Positions 1 through 11,001 of a stretch of 64,000 bases of DNA are shown here, one piece after another. A program made the position numbers and the translations under genes. The notes beneath the pieces were generated by a model. That model saw nothing but the letters and a program-made list of their open reading frames with translations, was not told the DNA's origin and ran no database searches. The stretch covers positions 620,001-684,000 of the forward strand of contig JAEVLN010000026.1 in NCBI GenBank assembly GCA_018350325.1, read 5' to 3'. Positions within the stretch are counted from its first letter, which is position 1. Each line of letters begins with the position of its first letter. The DNA is from Globodera rostochiensis (Eukaryota; Nematoda; Chromadorea; Rhabditida; Heteroderidae).

Positions 1-153
1 TGTCTTGAAGAGTGATCGATCGATCGCTTCGTTTTTTACTCTCCTTCTCTGTCAGCGGTTCACATACATCATCTCAGTGCCGGGACACTTCAGTGCCAGC
101 ATTGAGTGATTTTTAATCAAAGTGCACAGCATTTAAATCAGAGTTGTCATAAG

Positions 154-355
154 TAGTGCTCGGCAATGGCATCGATACGATATATCGAACGATATTTCGA
201 TAAAATATCGGTATCGAAAAATATCGAATTCCTAACATTTTTCCGATACGATATATCGAACGATATTTCGATAAAATATCGGTATCGAAAAATATCGAAA
301 AAAAACCGATATATCGCGATATTTTTATCGAAATATCGTATCGTGCCGAGCACTA
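154..355. mobile_element. hAT-type MITE, ATATCG-rich
   Basis: A 202-bp foldback element begins TAGTGCTCGGCA and ends with the matching inverted terminus. It is flanked by a perfect 8-bp direct repeat, GTCATAAG, at 146-153 and 356-363. The interior is built of repeated CGATATATCG-like words. TAGTG termini plus an 8-bp target duplication are the hallmark of the hAT superfamily. No transposase is encoded, so it is non-autonomous. Confidence 0.85.
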
Positions 356-836
356 GTCATAAGTAGAGATCGAACTTGAGGACCGATCGAGAAACTGGGA
401 AAATCTTAAATCTCGAAAAAAAAACGATCAAGATCGTTCGAGATCACTGAAAATCTCAAAAAAATCTTGAATGTCACGGTAAAATTTCTTCGATCGAGAA
501 TCTCGAAGATCTCGGTAAATTTCGTCGATCGAGATCATCCTTTAAAAAATAAAGATCTTGCTGGTCAAATAAAAGACACATTTTTTTAACAATTTATTCA
601 CGAGATTGTGCATATATTTTTCTGATTTTTTCTAACAAAATTTTTCTTTCGAAGGCAGCTTGTGCATGCATCTCAATGGGAGAGGTCCGGGGCGGTGCAT
701 TGTTTTGTTTTGTTAAATTTGACTTCAATTTTAGTCCCAATTTTATATTTACGCCCAGCAGCTGGTCGGTCGATCATCGCTATTTTCCAAACAATCAAAT
801 TCAATCAATTATTTTAATTTTTTATTAATTTGTTTC
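310..836 (+). repeat. Left copy of 527-bp direct repeat flanking the LINE
   Basis: This block recurs at 4800-5326 with a single difference noticed (A/G near 476 and 4966). It starts inside the 3' end of the MITE at 154-355 and stops where the LINE 3' tail begins. The arrangement target-LINE-target is that of a very long target-site duplication, although a segmental duplication or assembly artefact is also possible. Confidence 0.85.
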
Positions 837-961
837 TATTATTATTATTATTTATTCGACATCAAAGGAAATGCATAACATGCAAATCGCTGACATGATG
901 GACATGGAGGGCGGTTTACGTAAAAATGTGTCAACAATCGTTTGGGAGTTTGGGATTTTTG

Positions 962-3924
962 TTAGGGCAGAGGAGAGTTTGGATCGGGGAAGCTTTTAAG
1001 AAAGAGAGCGAGTTTGGGTTTGAAAATTTGGGGGTGCGTTATAGATACCAAATCGCGAGGGAGACAATTCCATCTATTAATACACCGATTAACGAAGAGA
1101 TTGGAGGTGATGGGGGACTTTTTATTTTTGTAAATTTGGAATGGATGTTTACGACTAGGACGGTCAGAGAATTTGAGAATATCTGTGGGGTTGATGTGTG
1201 TGTGATTGTGACATATTTTGTGAATTAAACATAAGTCGTTAACGAGACGACGGAACGCCAGGGACTCAAGTTTGAACACGGCAAGACGTTTTGAATAGGG
1301 GCATTTGGCGATATGACATTTTGCGAGAGCTCTTCTAGTGAAAAACTTTTGAAGACGTTCTATTTTGGCTGACAACACTTTGTATGGGGGGTTCCAAACA
1401 ACAGAGGCGTATTCAACAAGCGGACGGATGTATAATTTGAAGGCCCGGGACCAGATGATGGGGTTTTTACAATTGAGCGCTTGGAAAATTTGCATAGAAC
1501 GCATGTAGGCTCCCCTGAGCATCGAGTTTATGTGTGGGCGGAAGTCGAGTTTGTGATGAATAAGTACCCCGAGGTCTTTCATTTCAAATGTGTTGCGGAT
1601 GGGGGTGCACATAATTGAGTAGGTTGGGGCCAGATATGGGCGTCCTCGGACTTTGGGAAGAATGCGCAGAGCCAATGTTTTATCACGTGAAATTTGGAGG
1701 GCCCAGGATACACACCATTTATACAAACTGTCGATGGAGTTTTGCAATTGGGGGGAGTGGGAATCACCGTTGTGGGAAGAAAAGATTTTGATATCATCGG
1801 CGTACATTCGAATGTGGGTGTGAGAGTTGACTGAGGAAGTTATGTCATTGATATAAATTATGAAAAGTAGGGGTCCTAAAACCGAGCCTTGTGGTACACC
1901 CGAACGGATTGGATTGGGGGGTGAAACGGAGTCCTCGATTTTGACAACAAATGATCGTTCAGTGAGAAAATTGCGGATCCAACGGAGAAGTTTACCACGG
2001 ATGCCAATCCAGTGCAGTTTATGAAGGAGATATTCGTGAGGTACAGAATCGAAAGCCCGGCGGAGATCAATGTAAATACAGTCAATACATTTTCCCTCGG
2101 TTAGTGAATTTCCCCAAGATTCAAGAGTAGAAATGAGTTGAGTGACCGTGGACCTTTTGGGAAGAAATCCGAATTGGTTTACATCGAGACGTTTGTGTTT
2201 TAGAAGGAACTGGGTGATGCTTTTGGAGATAACACGTTCAAATACCCGACAAGTGGTGGATGTTATCGAAATGGGGCGGTAGTTGGTGGGGTCTGACTTA
2301 GAGTTCTTTTTGTGAAGTGGTAGGATAATGGATTTGTGCCAAATGCGTGGAATGTGACCAGAATCGAGTGAATTTCTAAATAGATCAGTAAGGGGTGTAC
2401 ACAATCCAATTCGGCAACTTCTGAGGAGGCGGTATGGAAGATTTTCGGGTGATAAGGACATATTGTTGGGAAGGGACTTCAGGGTTTCAACAACTGAAAG
2501 TACATCGAAATCGATATCAGTGATACATGGTGGTCATTGCCTGGTAGGCTGGGCGGTGGTTTGTCGGGAACATTATCAAAATGTTGAGAAAAGATGGATG
2601 CGAATAGATCGGCTTTGGCTTGGGGGGTAGAGAAGATTTTACCCTGATGTATGAGGCTGGGAATGGGTTCATGGGGTTTGGTTTGAGACCGAATGTATTT
2701 GAAAAATTTGGTCGGAGAGGAAGAGAGCTTATTGAGGCGTTGTTCATGAACATTACGGATGAGCCTTTTAACTGTATAGCATAAGATTCTATATTCTGAC
2801 TTATAACGACAAGGCGAGCGTTTTGATAGTTTGAAAAGAGCAAGTTTCTGGTTTACAATTTGGCGGATGGATGAAGGGTACCTGCATTTTTGAGAAGAGA
2901 CATTGCGTTTTATCAGTGGGAAGTGTTGATCCATAATTTGACAAATACAATGGCAAAGATGATCAAATTTTTCGTTGATATAAAATTGGTCAGTAAGTGA
3001 GATGTGGGAGATGAGAGGGGTTATTTTTTCGAGGTTACAGTCAGACATGTCCCTGACAAATATTGGTTTTGGTTTGGGTAATGGGGGGTGCTTTAATTTA
3101 AAAAGGAGAGAGTGATGGTCAGAAGTTGACAATCCTGGATCTACAGTGAGAGAGGTAATGATTTCCTGGGTATTGCTAAAACAGAGATCCAGAATGTGGG
3201 AGCCTCGGGTGGGAACAGTTACATATTGCAAAAATCCAAGCACAGCTGATATATCCATAATGGGGTGAGCCTTGAAATTTATGTCAGACCAGTTAAGAGA
3301 AGGGCAGTTGAAATCTCCGGTGATAATCATAGTGGGGGTGAGATAATTTTGGATGGTTTTAAAGAGCTGGGTTTTTTCGGCCTTAGTGCTGGAGGGGGAG
3401 AGGTAGACAACCACAAATCTGATATGAGTGTAGCAATTAGAGCCTAGAATGTCAATGAATAGCACTTCAAACCCTTTGGAAGATAGAGAAAAGATGAAAC
3501 GGGAGGAAATACGGGCATCGACCAGGAAGGCTACTCCGCCACCCCTCATTTTGTTGGTTGTGCGATGGCATAAGTAAGTATGGAATTTACCTTGAAATGA
3601 GAGGTGGCTTACACATGAATCGGGGTTGAGCCAGGTTTCGGTAAGTGCGATGATGTTTAAGTCTTTGGATGTGATTAATTGGTCCAGATCAGGGATTTTG
3701 TTGGCGATGGATCTACAATTGATGCTTGAGCAATTAATAGAATTGAGTGAAAAAGGATTTTTGTCAAGTGAGCGGTTAGAGGTAAATGAGCAAAGATTTT
3801 TGTCAATTGAGCGGTTAGAAGTAAAAGAACTAAAAGAAAGGTTTTTGTCAATTAAGCAATTGGAATTGAATGAAGAGAGGTTTGTGTCAATTGGGTTTAC
3901 ATCGAGTAAAGGACTGTTGTCCAC
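962..3924 (-). pseudogene. LINE ORF2: endonuclease-reverse transcriptase, frameshifted
   Basis: The first part (about 3924-2530) has exonuclease-endonuclease-phosphatase motifs: TETWLNPD, GDFNCPSLNW and a SDHHSL terminal histidine region. The second (2461-962) is a reverse transcriptase with LPLHKKNSKSDPTNYRPIS, the fingers/palm block, PQGSVLGPLLF and the catalytic YADD box. The two parts lie in different frames; conserved coding resumes in the new frame near 2525-2560, so a single small indel breaks the ORF. The RT C-terminus is present up to the stop near 962. The protein would nick target DNA and copy its RNA by target-primed reverse transcription. Confidence 0.85.
1075..1192 (+). repeat. 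118-bp direct repeat, source copy in RT
   Basis: This segment of the RT C-terminal coding region is repeated in the same orientation at 4683-4800 with no difference seen. The second copy lies between the ORF1 start codon and the duplicated flank. Confidence 0.9.
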
Positions 3925-3947
3925 AGCGCATGGACCCCTGCCGAACC

Positions 3948-4682
3948 TTAGTTTTTTGACTGCTGCTCAGTCGAGTTTCTTGCGTCCTGTCCCGGGTTCT
4001 GTGTGTTGCGCGCTCGCACCATTTTCTCCGCTTCCCGTGCCTCCTTTGTCATAGAGGGTCGGATGATCAGTCGGTTGAGACCAGGCGTAGCACGGATCTG
4101 CTGGCGAACACGTTTCCAACCACCGAGGCAGTGATGCTGAAAACGACTGGCCGAGAAGATGATTTTGACCAGGCGCGGACCCTTGCTGGCTGGGTTTGGT
4201 GGCCTCCCCATTCGGTAAATTGAAACCGGGGAGTTCTCGACCCCCAGCCGGTCGAGGACGTCGGTCACCAGTTTTCGGTCTCCCTGAACGCGTTCGGACG
4301 GCACGGACGATTGTTGTTCGGGCAAACCAATGATCACTATGCTGCGGGCGCGTTCGTGAGCCTCGTCGTCGGAATTGGGTATCGATTGGGTCGGTGGTTG
4401 TGCTGAAATGCTGTTGTCGTCTCGAGCTTTGAGCGCCTCCTGTAAGGAATTGAATGAACCGGCCAGTGTTGACATCATGGCTTGGAGAACGGTTCGGGTC
4501 TCCTCCGAAAGTGGACCGAGGAGCATGCTGCTTATCGATTGAATAGAGATGTGAATGACATTGAGATTGTTGTCAATGAGTTTAGTGATTTGAGCATTGT
4601 TTTGAATTTGCATTGGAGACAGGGTGTGAGGGTTTATTGGCGAGAATCCAGCCTGGCTGGCTGTGCGTAGGCGCTTATCCAT
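3948..4682 (-). CDS. LINE ORF1 protein
   Basis: This 244-residue ORF starts at an ATG (4680-4682) and is uninterrupted. The C-terminal half has the pattern seen in nematode CR1-like ORF1 proteins: a strand around RSIVIIGLPE, then a YRMGRP and GPRLVKI segment, and IRPSMTKEAREAE near the end. Such proteins bind the element RNA and form the retrotransposition particle with ORF2p. The N-terminal part looks helical and is not diagnostic. It lies immediately upstream of ORF2 on the same strand. The ATG abuts the foreign 118-bp segment, so the true 5' UTR is missing. Confidence 0.75.
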   Translation of the reverse strand: MDKRLRTASQAGFSPINPHTLSPMQIQNNAQITKLIDNNLNVIHISIQSISSMLLGPLSEETRTVLQAMMSTLAGSFNSLQEALKARDDNSISAQPPTQSIPNSDDEAHERARSIVIIGLPEQQSSVPSERVQGDRKLVTDVLDRLGVENSPVSIYRMGRPPNPASKGPRLVKIIFSASRFQHHCLGGWKRVRQQIRATPGLNRLIIRPSMTKEAREAEKMVRARNTQNPGQDARNSTEQQSKN

Positions 4683-4800
4683 TATTAATACACCGATTAA
4701 CGAAGAGATTGGAGGTGATGGGGGACTTTTTATTTTTGTAAATTTGGAATGGATGTTTACGACTAGGACGGTCAGAGAATTTGAGAATATCTGTGGGGTT
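4683..4800 (+). repeat. 118-bp direct repeat at LINE 5' end
   Basis: This is a copy of 1075-1192, fused to the ORF1 ATG on one side and to the duplicated flank on the other. It fits a template switch at the end of target-primed reverse transcription, or a misassembly. Confidence 0.85.
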
Positions 4801-5326
4801 ATATCGCGATATTTTTATCGAAATATCGTATCGTGCCGAGCACTAGTCATAAGTAGAGATCGAACTTGAGGACCGATCGAGAAACTGGGAAAATCTTAAA
4901 TCTCGAAAAAAAAACGATCAAGATCGTTCGAGATCACTGAAAATCTCAAAAAAATCTTGAATGTCGCGGTAAAATTTCTTCGATCGAGAATCTCGAAGAT
5001 CTCGGTAAATTTCGTCGATCGAGATCATCCTTTAAAAAATAAAGATCTTGCTGGTCAAATAAAAGACACATTTTTTTAACAATTTATTCACGAGATTGTG
5101 CATATATTTTTCTGATTTTTTCTAACAAAATTTTTCTTTCGAAGGCAGCTTGTGCATGCATCTCAATGGGAGAGGTCCGGGGCGGTGCATTGTTTTGTTT
5201 TGTTAAATTTGACTTCAATTTTAGTCCCAATTTTATATTTACGCCCAGCAGCTGGTCGGTCGATCATCGCTATTTTCCAAACAATCAAATTCAATCAATT
5301 ATTTTAATTTTTTATTAATTTGTTTC
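4800..5326 (+). repeat. Right copy of 527-bp direct repeat
   Basis: This copy is nearly identical to 310-836. It begins at the 5' border of the LINE and runs into unique sequence at 5327. Confidence 0.85.
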
Positions 5327-6232
5327 CTCCAAATTTTCCCATAATCGGTCGGGGACATAAATAAATAAAAAATTGGGTCATTGTTTAAATGAAGTGTTAT
5401 CGAACTAGCATAAACAGAGGACGATGAGTGGTGGGGTGACCTTTTATGTAGGACCCATTTTCTAGTAAAATTCGCAAAATGTGCTTACCTAATTAATTTT
5501 TTCATTTAAAAGACAGAAAATTGTAAATGAATATACATATAAAAGTCAAAAGAAATTGACGAGTTCAATTTTTGTGGCATTCTTTCAGCTCCTCCTCCAT
5601 CACCAATTTGTTGAGTTCAGAAAGATTGTTCATGAAAACTCTAGAAATTGAAATCAAAAAAAAAAAAACGTTCTCAATGCATTCATTCTGAACATTTAGG
5701 AATCCCAAGTGATAAAATGAGGATTAATAATTTTTTGTAAGGCCATCTGTTTAAAATATTACCAAAACACCTAATCGTGAAAATTATTTGGCAGCGCATT
5801 GGGCAAAGTGTGAGGGGAAAGTCTATAGTTTTCCTGAATACGGCTTAAACTGGGCAAATGTACCATTTACAACTCTCTTCTGCTGCAGGCGTCTGTTTCA
5901 ATTCACAACTTGTTAAAAATTCAAAGTTAAAGTTGCAAGTAACAAAAAATGCGTTTCAATTGTTACTTTAAAGTTAAAAGTTAAAGTGGAATTGAAACGC
6001 TAACCTTTAACTTGTTAAAAGTTAAACTAAAAATCTTCAAAGTGATTTTATATGCCGCTTTAAAAACGTACAGTTTGAGGGGGGGAGGGGGGGGGGGAGG
6101 TATTTTACACATTAAGCGTAACTTTTGCGTTCCTTTCTCACATTTTCTGGGTCAACATTTGCTTAGAGCAAATCAAACATTCAAATTTATGAGACAAAAT
6201 GAGATTAATTGCAGAAAAGTGAATGTGCAAAC
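5327..6232. other. Gene-free AT-rich spacer with a small inverted repeat
   Basis: I see no coding exon here. It contains an 11-bp inverted repeat (GCGTTTCAATT at 5951-5961, complement at 5990-6000) around GTTAAAGT-type words, resembling a small MITE core, and a G-rich run near 6075-6100. Confidence 0.4.
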
Positions 6233-6472
6233 TAGGGTGGCACGGGACCGGGACTTTTGGGAAAACCGGGACCGGGACTTACCGGGACCAGAAAAACCGG
6301 GACCGGTTCCGGGACCAACCGGGACTTTTCAAGGAAAAATTTTTCTTTTACCAAACACTAAAAAATTTTAATTTTCCGGCAACACATATTGTTGATCGTC
6401 TTGATCTTCGACGTCATTGTCATCATCATTCTTTTTTTTTGAGATTCTGCTTTACTTTTAGGGAGGGTGGGG

Positions 6473-6500
6473 CTCGGCGGTGCCGATAGGCGCCGCCGAG
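6473..6500. repeat. Dispersed GC hairpin, copy 1
   Basis: Twelve paired bases (core GGCGGTGCC / GGCGCCGCC, outer CTC/GAG) enclose a GATA loop, with one G-T pair. It is followed by GAGAAAAATTT and a GTTAAGAAA word that also follow the other copies. Confidence 0.6.
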
Positions 6501-6620
6501 AAAAATTTCTGAAATTTTGACTCAATTTTGTTAAGAAAGTTAATCAAAATTTTAGCAAAATTAAGCATTTTGCTTTGGAATTTCAGAGAAAAAAAATGGT
6601 TTACGTAAGAGTGGAGGATG

Positions 6621-6648
6621 TCCGGCGGTGCCGACAGGCGCCGCCGGA
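6621..6648. repeat. Dispersed GC hairpin, copy 2
   Basis: This has the same core stem as 6473-6500 with loop GACA. The outer three pairs are TCC/GGA instead of CTC/GAG, so both sides changed together and pairing is kept. Confidence 0.6.
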
Positions 6649-6839
6649 GAAATTTTTACAAAAATTGGCAATGTTTGTTAAGGAAATTGAAGCAAAATTC
6701 AAAGATGTGATGAATTTATTTCGAAAATTCTTGGATCTATTCTTTTTTGCGCGATTTAATTAAAAAATATTAGAATATTAATTTAAAAAATCTTATTAAT
6801 GAGGGGATGCCTATTTGAGGCAGAGGGGGAAACCAATAA

Positions 6840-6925
6840 ATAAGTGCGTGCACTCAAGCGGGTTCGAACACAACAAATAAAATACGACTCACGAAACAGA
6901 AGAACCACTAGGCCATCGACCTATT
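6840..6925 (-). repeat. tRNA-like (SINE-type) sequence inside the MITE
   Basis: Read on the minus strand it has an A-box-like TGGCCTAGTGG and a B-box-like GTTCGAACCC about 45 bp downstream, as in tRNA-derived SINE heads. A diverged relative lies at about 54,120-54,190. I found no plausible full cloverleaf, so it is not called as a tRNA gene. Confidence 0.45.
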
Positions 6926-7153
6926 GGGAGACATAAGTAAAAATGGTTCAAATTGTCGGTCGATGATGCCATCATTAGGGGTGTACTTTTTTCCTGGTTG
7001 GTCCCGGTCCCGGCGGGACCAAAAAACCGGGACCGGGATTTTTCATTTTTCAAAAATCCCGTCCCGACCGGGACCGGGACCTGAAAAAACCGGGAAATCC
7101 CGTCCCGTCCCGGTCCCGGAACCGGTCCCGTGCCACCCTAGTGCAAACAAAAA

Positions 7154-8032
7154 AAATACGGAACACGGAAATACGGAATGCCAAAACACGTAAATATGGA
7201 ACGCTAAAAAATACGGAACACGGAAATACGAAACCTTAAAAAAATACGGAACACGGAAATACGAAACGCTAAAAAATACAGAACACGGAAATACGAAACG
7301 CTAAAAAAATACGGAACACGGAAATACGAAACGCTAAAAAATACAGAACACGGAAATACGAAGCGCTAAAAAAATACAAAACACGGAAATACGAAACGCT
7401 AAAAAAATACAAACACGGAAATACGGAACGCTAAAAAATACAGAACACGGAAATACGAAACGCTAAAATTCAGAACACGGAAATACGAAACGCTAAAATT
7501 CAGAACACGGAAATATGGAACGCTAAAAAAATACGGAACACGAAAATACGGAACGCTAAAAAAATACAAAACACGGAAATACGAAACGCTAAAAAAATAC
7601 AAAACACGGAAATACGGAACGCTAAAAAATACAGAACACGGAAATACGAAACGCTAAAATTCAGAACACGGAAATATGGAACGCTAAAAAAATACGGAAC
7701 ACGAAAATACGGAACGCTAAAAAAATGGAACACGGTATAAGAAAAATTTTTGAATCTGTTGCATTTGTTTCTTATTTCCGTGTTCTGTATTTTTTTAGCG
7801 TTTCGTATTTCCGTGTTCTGTATTTTTTAGCGTTTCGTATTTCCGTTTTCCGTATTTTTTAGCGTTCCGTATTTCCGTGTTCCGTATTTTTTTAGCGTTT
7901 CGTATTTCCGTGTTCTGTATTTTTTTAGCGTTTCGTATTTCCGTGTTTTGTATTTTTTTAGCGTTTCGTATTTCCGTGTTCCGTATTTTTTTATCGTATC
8001 GTATTTCCGTGTTCCGTATTTTTTTAGCGTTT
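7154..8032. repeat. Inverted tandem array (foldback), ACGGAAATACG unit
   Basis: About 7154-7736 is a head-to-tail array of a roughly 33-bp unit built on ACGGAAATACGAAACGC, and 7778-8032 is the same unit in reverse orientation. The two arms can pair into a long hairpin. The array starts a few bases after the target duplication of the neighbouring MITE. Confidence 0.8.
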
Positions 8033-8821
8033 AATCAATTGTAGAGGGTGCATTTTCTCGTTATTTGTTGAGAGATTTGTAACCAAAATTTTAAAAATAT
8101 GGTAATTTTTCAAGTTATTAGGAATGGAAGGAGTCGTGCTGCCACGAAAAAATTTAGAATTTGTCTTAACGATATTTGTTAAAAATTGGTCTAAAAATTA
8201 AAAATTTGTTATAAATTTAACATGATGACGTCAACAGAGAACAAAAAAGGGGATGCCGATTTGCGTTGCGTACAATCGGCCGTGCCCTTGTCCAAAGATC
8301 AATCAAAAGAATTGCCCTTTATTAATTAATGTCCAGATTTTAAGTCCCAACATTTCACATATTAGTGCTAACCGGACGTTTCGCACATAGACTCTAGGTG
8401 AGAGAGTTGTTTAGTCAATATTTTAAGTTTCGTAATCCCTGACCACCCGAGTCCTTGTAATAATAAAAATAATTTATTGAACAGAATTTTGGTAGAAACA
8501 AAGCCTCGATCAAAGAATAAACTTGAGTTGCTCGCTTTTTGACAGGATTTGCGTATAAAACCACAAACTTTAAAAGGATCTCAAATTAATTGCATTTAAA
8601 TTTCAACTTTCAATAAAACTTGGGCTAAGGAATATGTCGCTAATTTATTTCTTCACGGAGTGTTCACTTCAATTTTTTCAGTTCTTTTTTTCTTTGTTAG
8701 ATTCCAGGCCCACAAATTATCATCCGACGAGGGCATCGGATGTTCAGAAGTGCTACAATAAGAAAATTTATTTACCCTTAAAATTAAATTGTCTTTTAGT
8801 TGCCGACAAAATTAATTATTT
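8033..8821. other. Gene-free stretch
   Basis: This is AT-rich sequence without convincing exons or repeats that I can define. Confidence 0.3.
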
Positions 8822-9987
8822 TTAAGTTGAATACTCATTATCAGCAAAAGATGGCAGATTCTCCAGAAATGAATGTTCATCAATGGAATTTTTATTAAAT
8901 GTTGGACCATCAAACTGTCTTTTCCATCTATATAGTGTTGCTATCCCAATGTTCAGCCTTTTGGCAATATCAGTGACATTTAATTTAGGATTTATTTGTT
9001 TAATTTTGTAATATTTTTCCATCAATTCCAATTTTTCGCTTTCAGAAAACGCTGGAAGACATTTGTTAACAAAAGGCAATGAATGTTCATCAATGGAATT
9101 TATAAATTCTTTTTTCCACATGAATAGTGTTGTTCTCGGAATATTTAGAATATTAGCAATGCCACTTTCACTAATTTTAAGATTTCTTTGCTTAATTTTA
9201 AAATATTTTTTCATCAATTGCAATTTCTCATTTTCGGAGTATATAATTTTCGCTAAATTAAATTTAAAAATTTTTTTAAATAAATTCAAAAAATACAATT
9301 GACGGGAAGTTCAAATTCTTTTTTCCAACGAAAAAATGTGTCTCGAGAAATAGCCAAATCTTTAGCAAGTTTATTTTGTTCTCCCCGTTGGCACATTTTG
9401 ATCTCATCAATTCTTGCAATAAATTCGCGCTTTTTCTTTTCATAAAAACTTTTTAAATTCCTTTTATGTTTGCGACTTAAGCAAAATTCTTTTTTCCATT
9501 TATAAATTTGACTGCGATTGACTCCCAATTTGATTCCAATTTTACGCTCAATCATAAGCCTTTCTGTTGCTGGAAATTTTCCTTTTTTGTTTACTTCTTC
9601 TCTCATCGCATGAAATTTGGAAATAATTTCTCGTTTTTCTTGCTCAGTGAATTCATTTTCATCATTAATTCCTTCAATTGTTTCATCATTACTTTGATCA
9701 ATGCAATCCGGGTCTTCCTGTGTAAGATTCTGATCAGTTGAATCCGAATTATAAGCTTCAACATCCTGATCTATATTGTCATCATGATCAGCTTGTTCAT
9801 TTAGTGCATTTTCTCCCGAGTTTAACGGCGATGTTTCCACTTTTATTTGTTGATGTTCGTCTTCGTCCCATCCTTTCCCATATATTTCATCAAAAGTTGG
9901 TCGAATTTTTCCATCTTTTGGATCATTAACCGTCCAAATTAAATGTAATGCATTTAAAAATAGAAATAATAAAACCAACAAATTCAT
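8822..9987 (-). CDS. Secreted protein with four helix-turn-helix repeats
   Basis: Two exons, 9987-9297 and 9252-8822, join in phase (donor GTATTT, acceptor TTTAG) to give about 373 residues. The start ATG is 20 bp downstream of a TTTCAG acceptor. Residues 1-20 form a hydrophobic signal peptide (MNLLVLLFLFLNALHLIW), followed by an acidic D/E/N-rich segment to about residue 120. Four related modules follow, each with a helix, a charged linker and an HTH ending in an aromatic-basic signature: IYKWKKEF, FFRWKKEF, LFMWKKEF, LYRWKRQF. Such folds resemble transposase or Psq-type HTH domains and suggest DNA binding, but the signal peptide argues for export. In a plant parasite this could be a host-nucleus-directed effector; that is inference. 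No known family name can be assigned. Confidence 0.7.
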
Positions 9988-10006
9988 TTTCTTGAGTAAT
10001 ATTGGC

Positions 10007-10020
10007 TCTGAAATATAAAT
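10007..10020 (-). promoter_or_regulatory. Probable trans-splice acceptor
   Basis: On the minus strand a T-rich tract ends in TTTCAG with cleavage between 10,008 and 10,007, 20 bp before the ATG of the HTH protein. No upstream exon is apparent, so it fits a spliced-leader acceptor and supports that start codon. Confidence 0.5.
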
Positions 10021-11001
10021 GTTTTATTTCAATTATTACCCAAATAAAAACTTCATTTATCAAATTTAAGTTTTTAAACCATAATTATTCATTTTTAAAC
10101 ATTTAGCGTGATTTACAAAATCTAAATTGTGCAACTTTAATTAAATAAAAACTAATATAAAATTTTTAATTCATATAATGTAAATAAATGCTTAAATTGA
10201 TTTTTTTTTACGTGGTATTTCATTGAAAAAAAGCTTAACTAGGATCAATATATGATGTGTATGAATGTAGTAAGAAAACAAAATGAAAGGTTCCAATTTA
10301 AAAAATATATATAACTAAACAAAAATTTTCGCCTTTTTTTCCGGCCATGCAATCCGCGATTTTAACTTCGCAATTGTTGCCGCAGAATTTGTAGAATTCA
10401 AATCAAATCTGTAAATGCCTTTTATAACCGAAATTTTGAAAATACGGGTTTTAGGAAGGAGCGTATGCAGGGGACAGGGGTAGGGGCATACCCTCCCACC
10501 CCCCCCCCCCCCCCCCATCAGCACCGCTAAAAATTTATTTGTTCCATTAGCTTGCCACAACTGCTCAAACGGCGGCTCAATTGTTCGGATCGTCGCCATG
10601 CAGTGGCGGGTTGTTTATTTTTATTTTTAGCGTCGGTCAGAGCCTTCTTCACTACCTTTAGGGCGTTTTACTCGTTTGTGTGCTCATCATTTTATATTAC
10701 ATCCTCTCAAATTGTTTTTGTGTTCATCGAAATTTACATTTTTCATTTATCGAATAAACGTTTCACTATTTTTAATTAAATGATAGCAAATAATCTACTA
10801 AATAGTTTTAATTAAATAATGATAGATTAACACAAAACAAAATTTAAATTCAAAGCAAATATGGAAACAATGAAAATAAAAATGGTCCTTTTTGAATTAT
10901 ATTTAAACAATATTTTACTTTTAGCTCAAAATGAAGTTGATTTAAAAATTGTAAAACTTTAAATATTTATAAAATAATCTTAAAAAGAAAAACATTTTTA
11001 T
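10021..11001. other. Intergenic AT-rich stretch
   Basis: No gene is seen. A C15-type homopolymer lies near 10,495-10,517. The segment about 10,690-11,000 is repeated with changes at about 49,110-49,420, downstream of receptor beta. Confidence 0.4.

Larger units (their letters stand above)
837..4800 (-). mobile_element. CR1/Jockey-group non-LTR retrotransposon
   Basis: The minus strand holds ORF1 (RNA-binding-like), then ORF2 with AP-like endonuclease and reverse transcriptase, then a 3' tail of AAT trinucleotides (837-855 on the plus strand as TAT repeats). The order ORF1-EN-RT without LTRs defines a non-LTR element. The 5' end is odd: 118 bp copied from the RT region (1075-1192) sit directly upstream of the ORF1 ATG at 4683-4800. 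ORF2 carries a frameshift, so this copy is probably dead. Confidence 0.9.
6233..7140. mobile_element. hAT-type MITE, CGGGACC-rich
   Basis: This 908-bp element starts TAGGGTGGCACGGGACC and ends with the inverted counterpart. It is bounded by a perfect 8-bp target duplication, GTGCAAAC (6225-6232 and 7141-7148). Subterminal zones consist of reiterated CGGGACCGGGAC words in opposite orientation. The interior contains two GC hairpins (6473-6500, 6621-6648) and a tRNA-like stretch on the minus strand. No transposase is encoded. Confidence 0.85.

Noticed and set aside
166..366. Open frames on both strands in the ATATCG foldback
   Set aside because: They arise from palindromic low-complexity words inside a MITE; no codon or domain signal.
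7154..8032. CRISPR-like regular repeats
   Set aside because: Units are head to tail without unique spacers, the array inverts halfway, and the host is eukaryotic.
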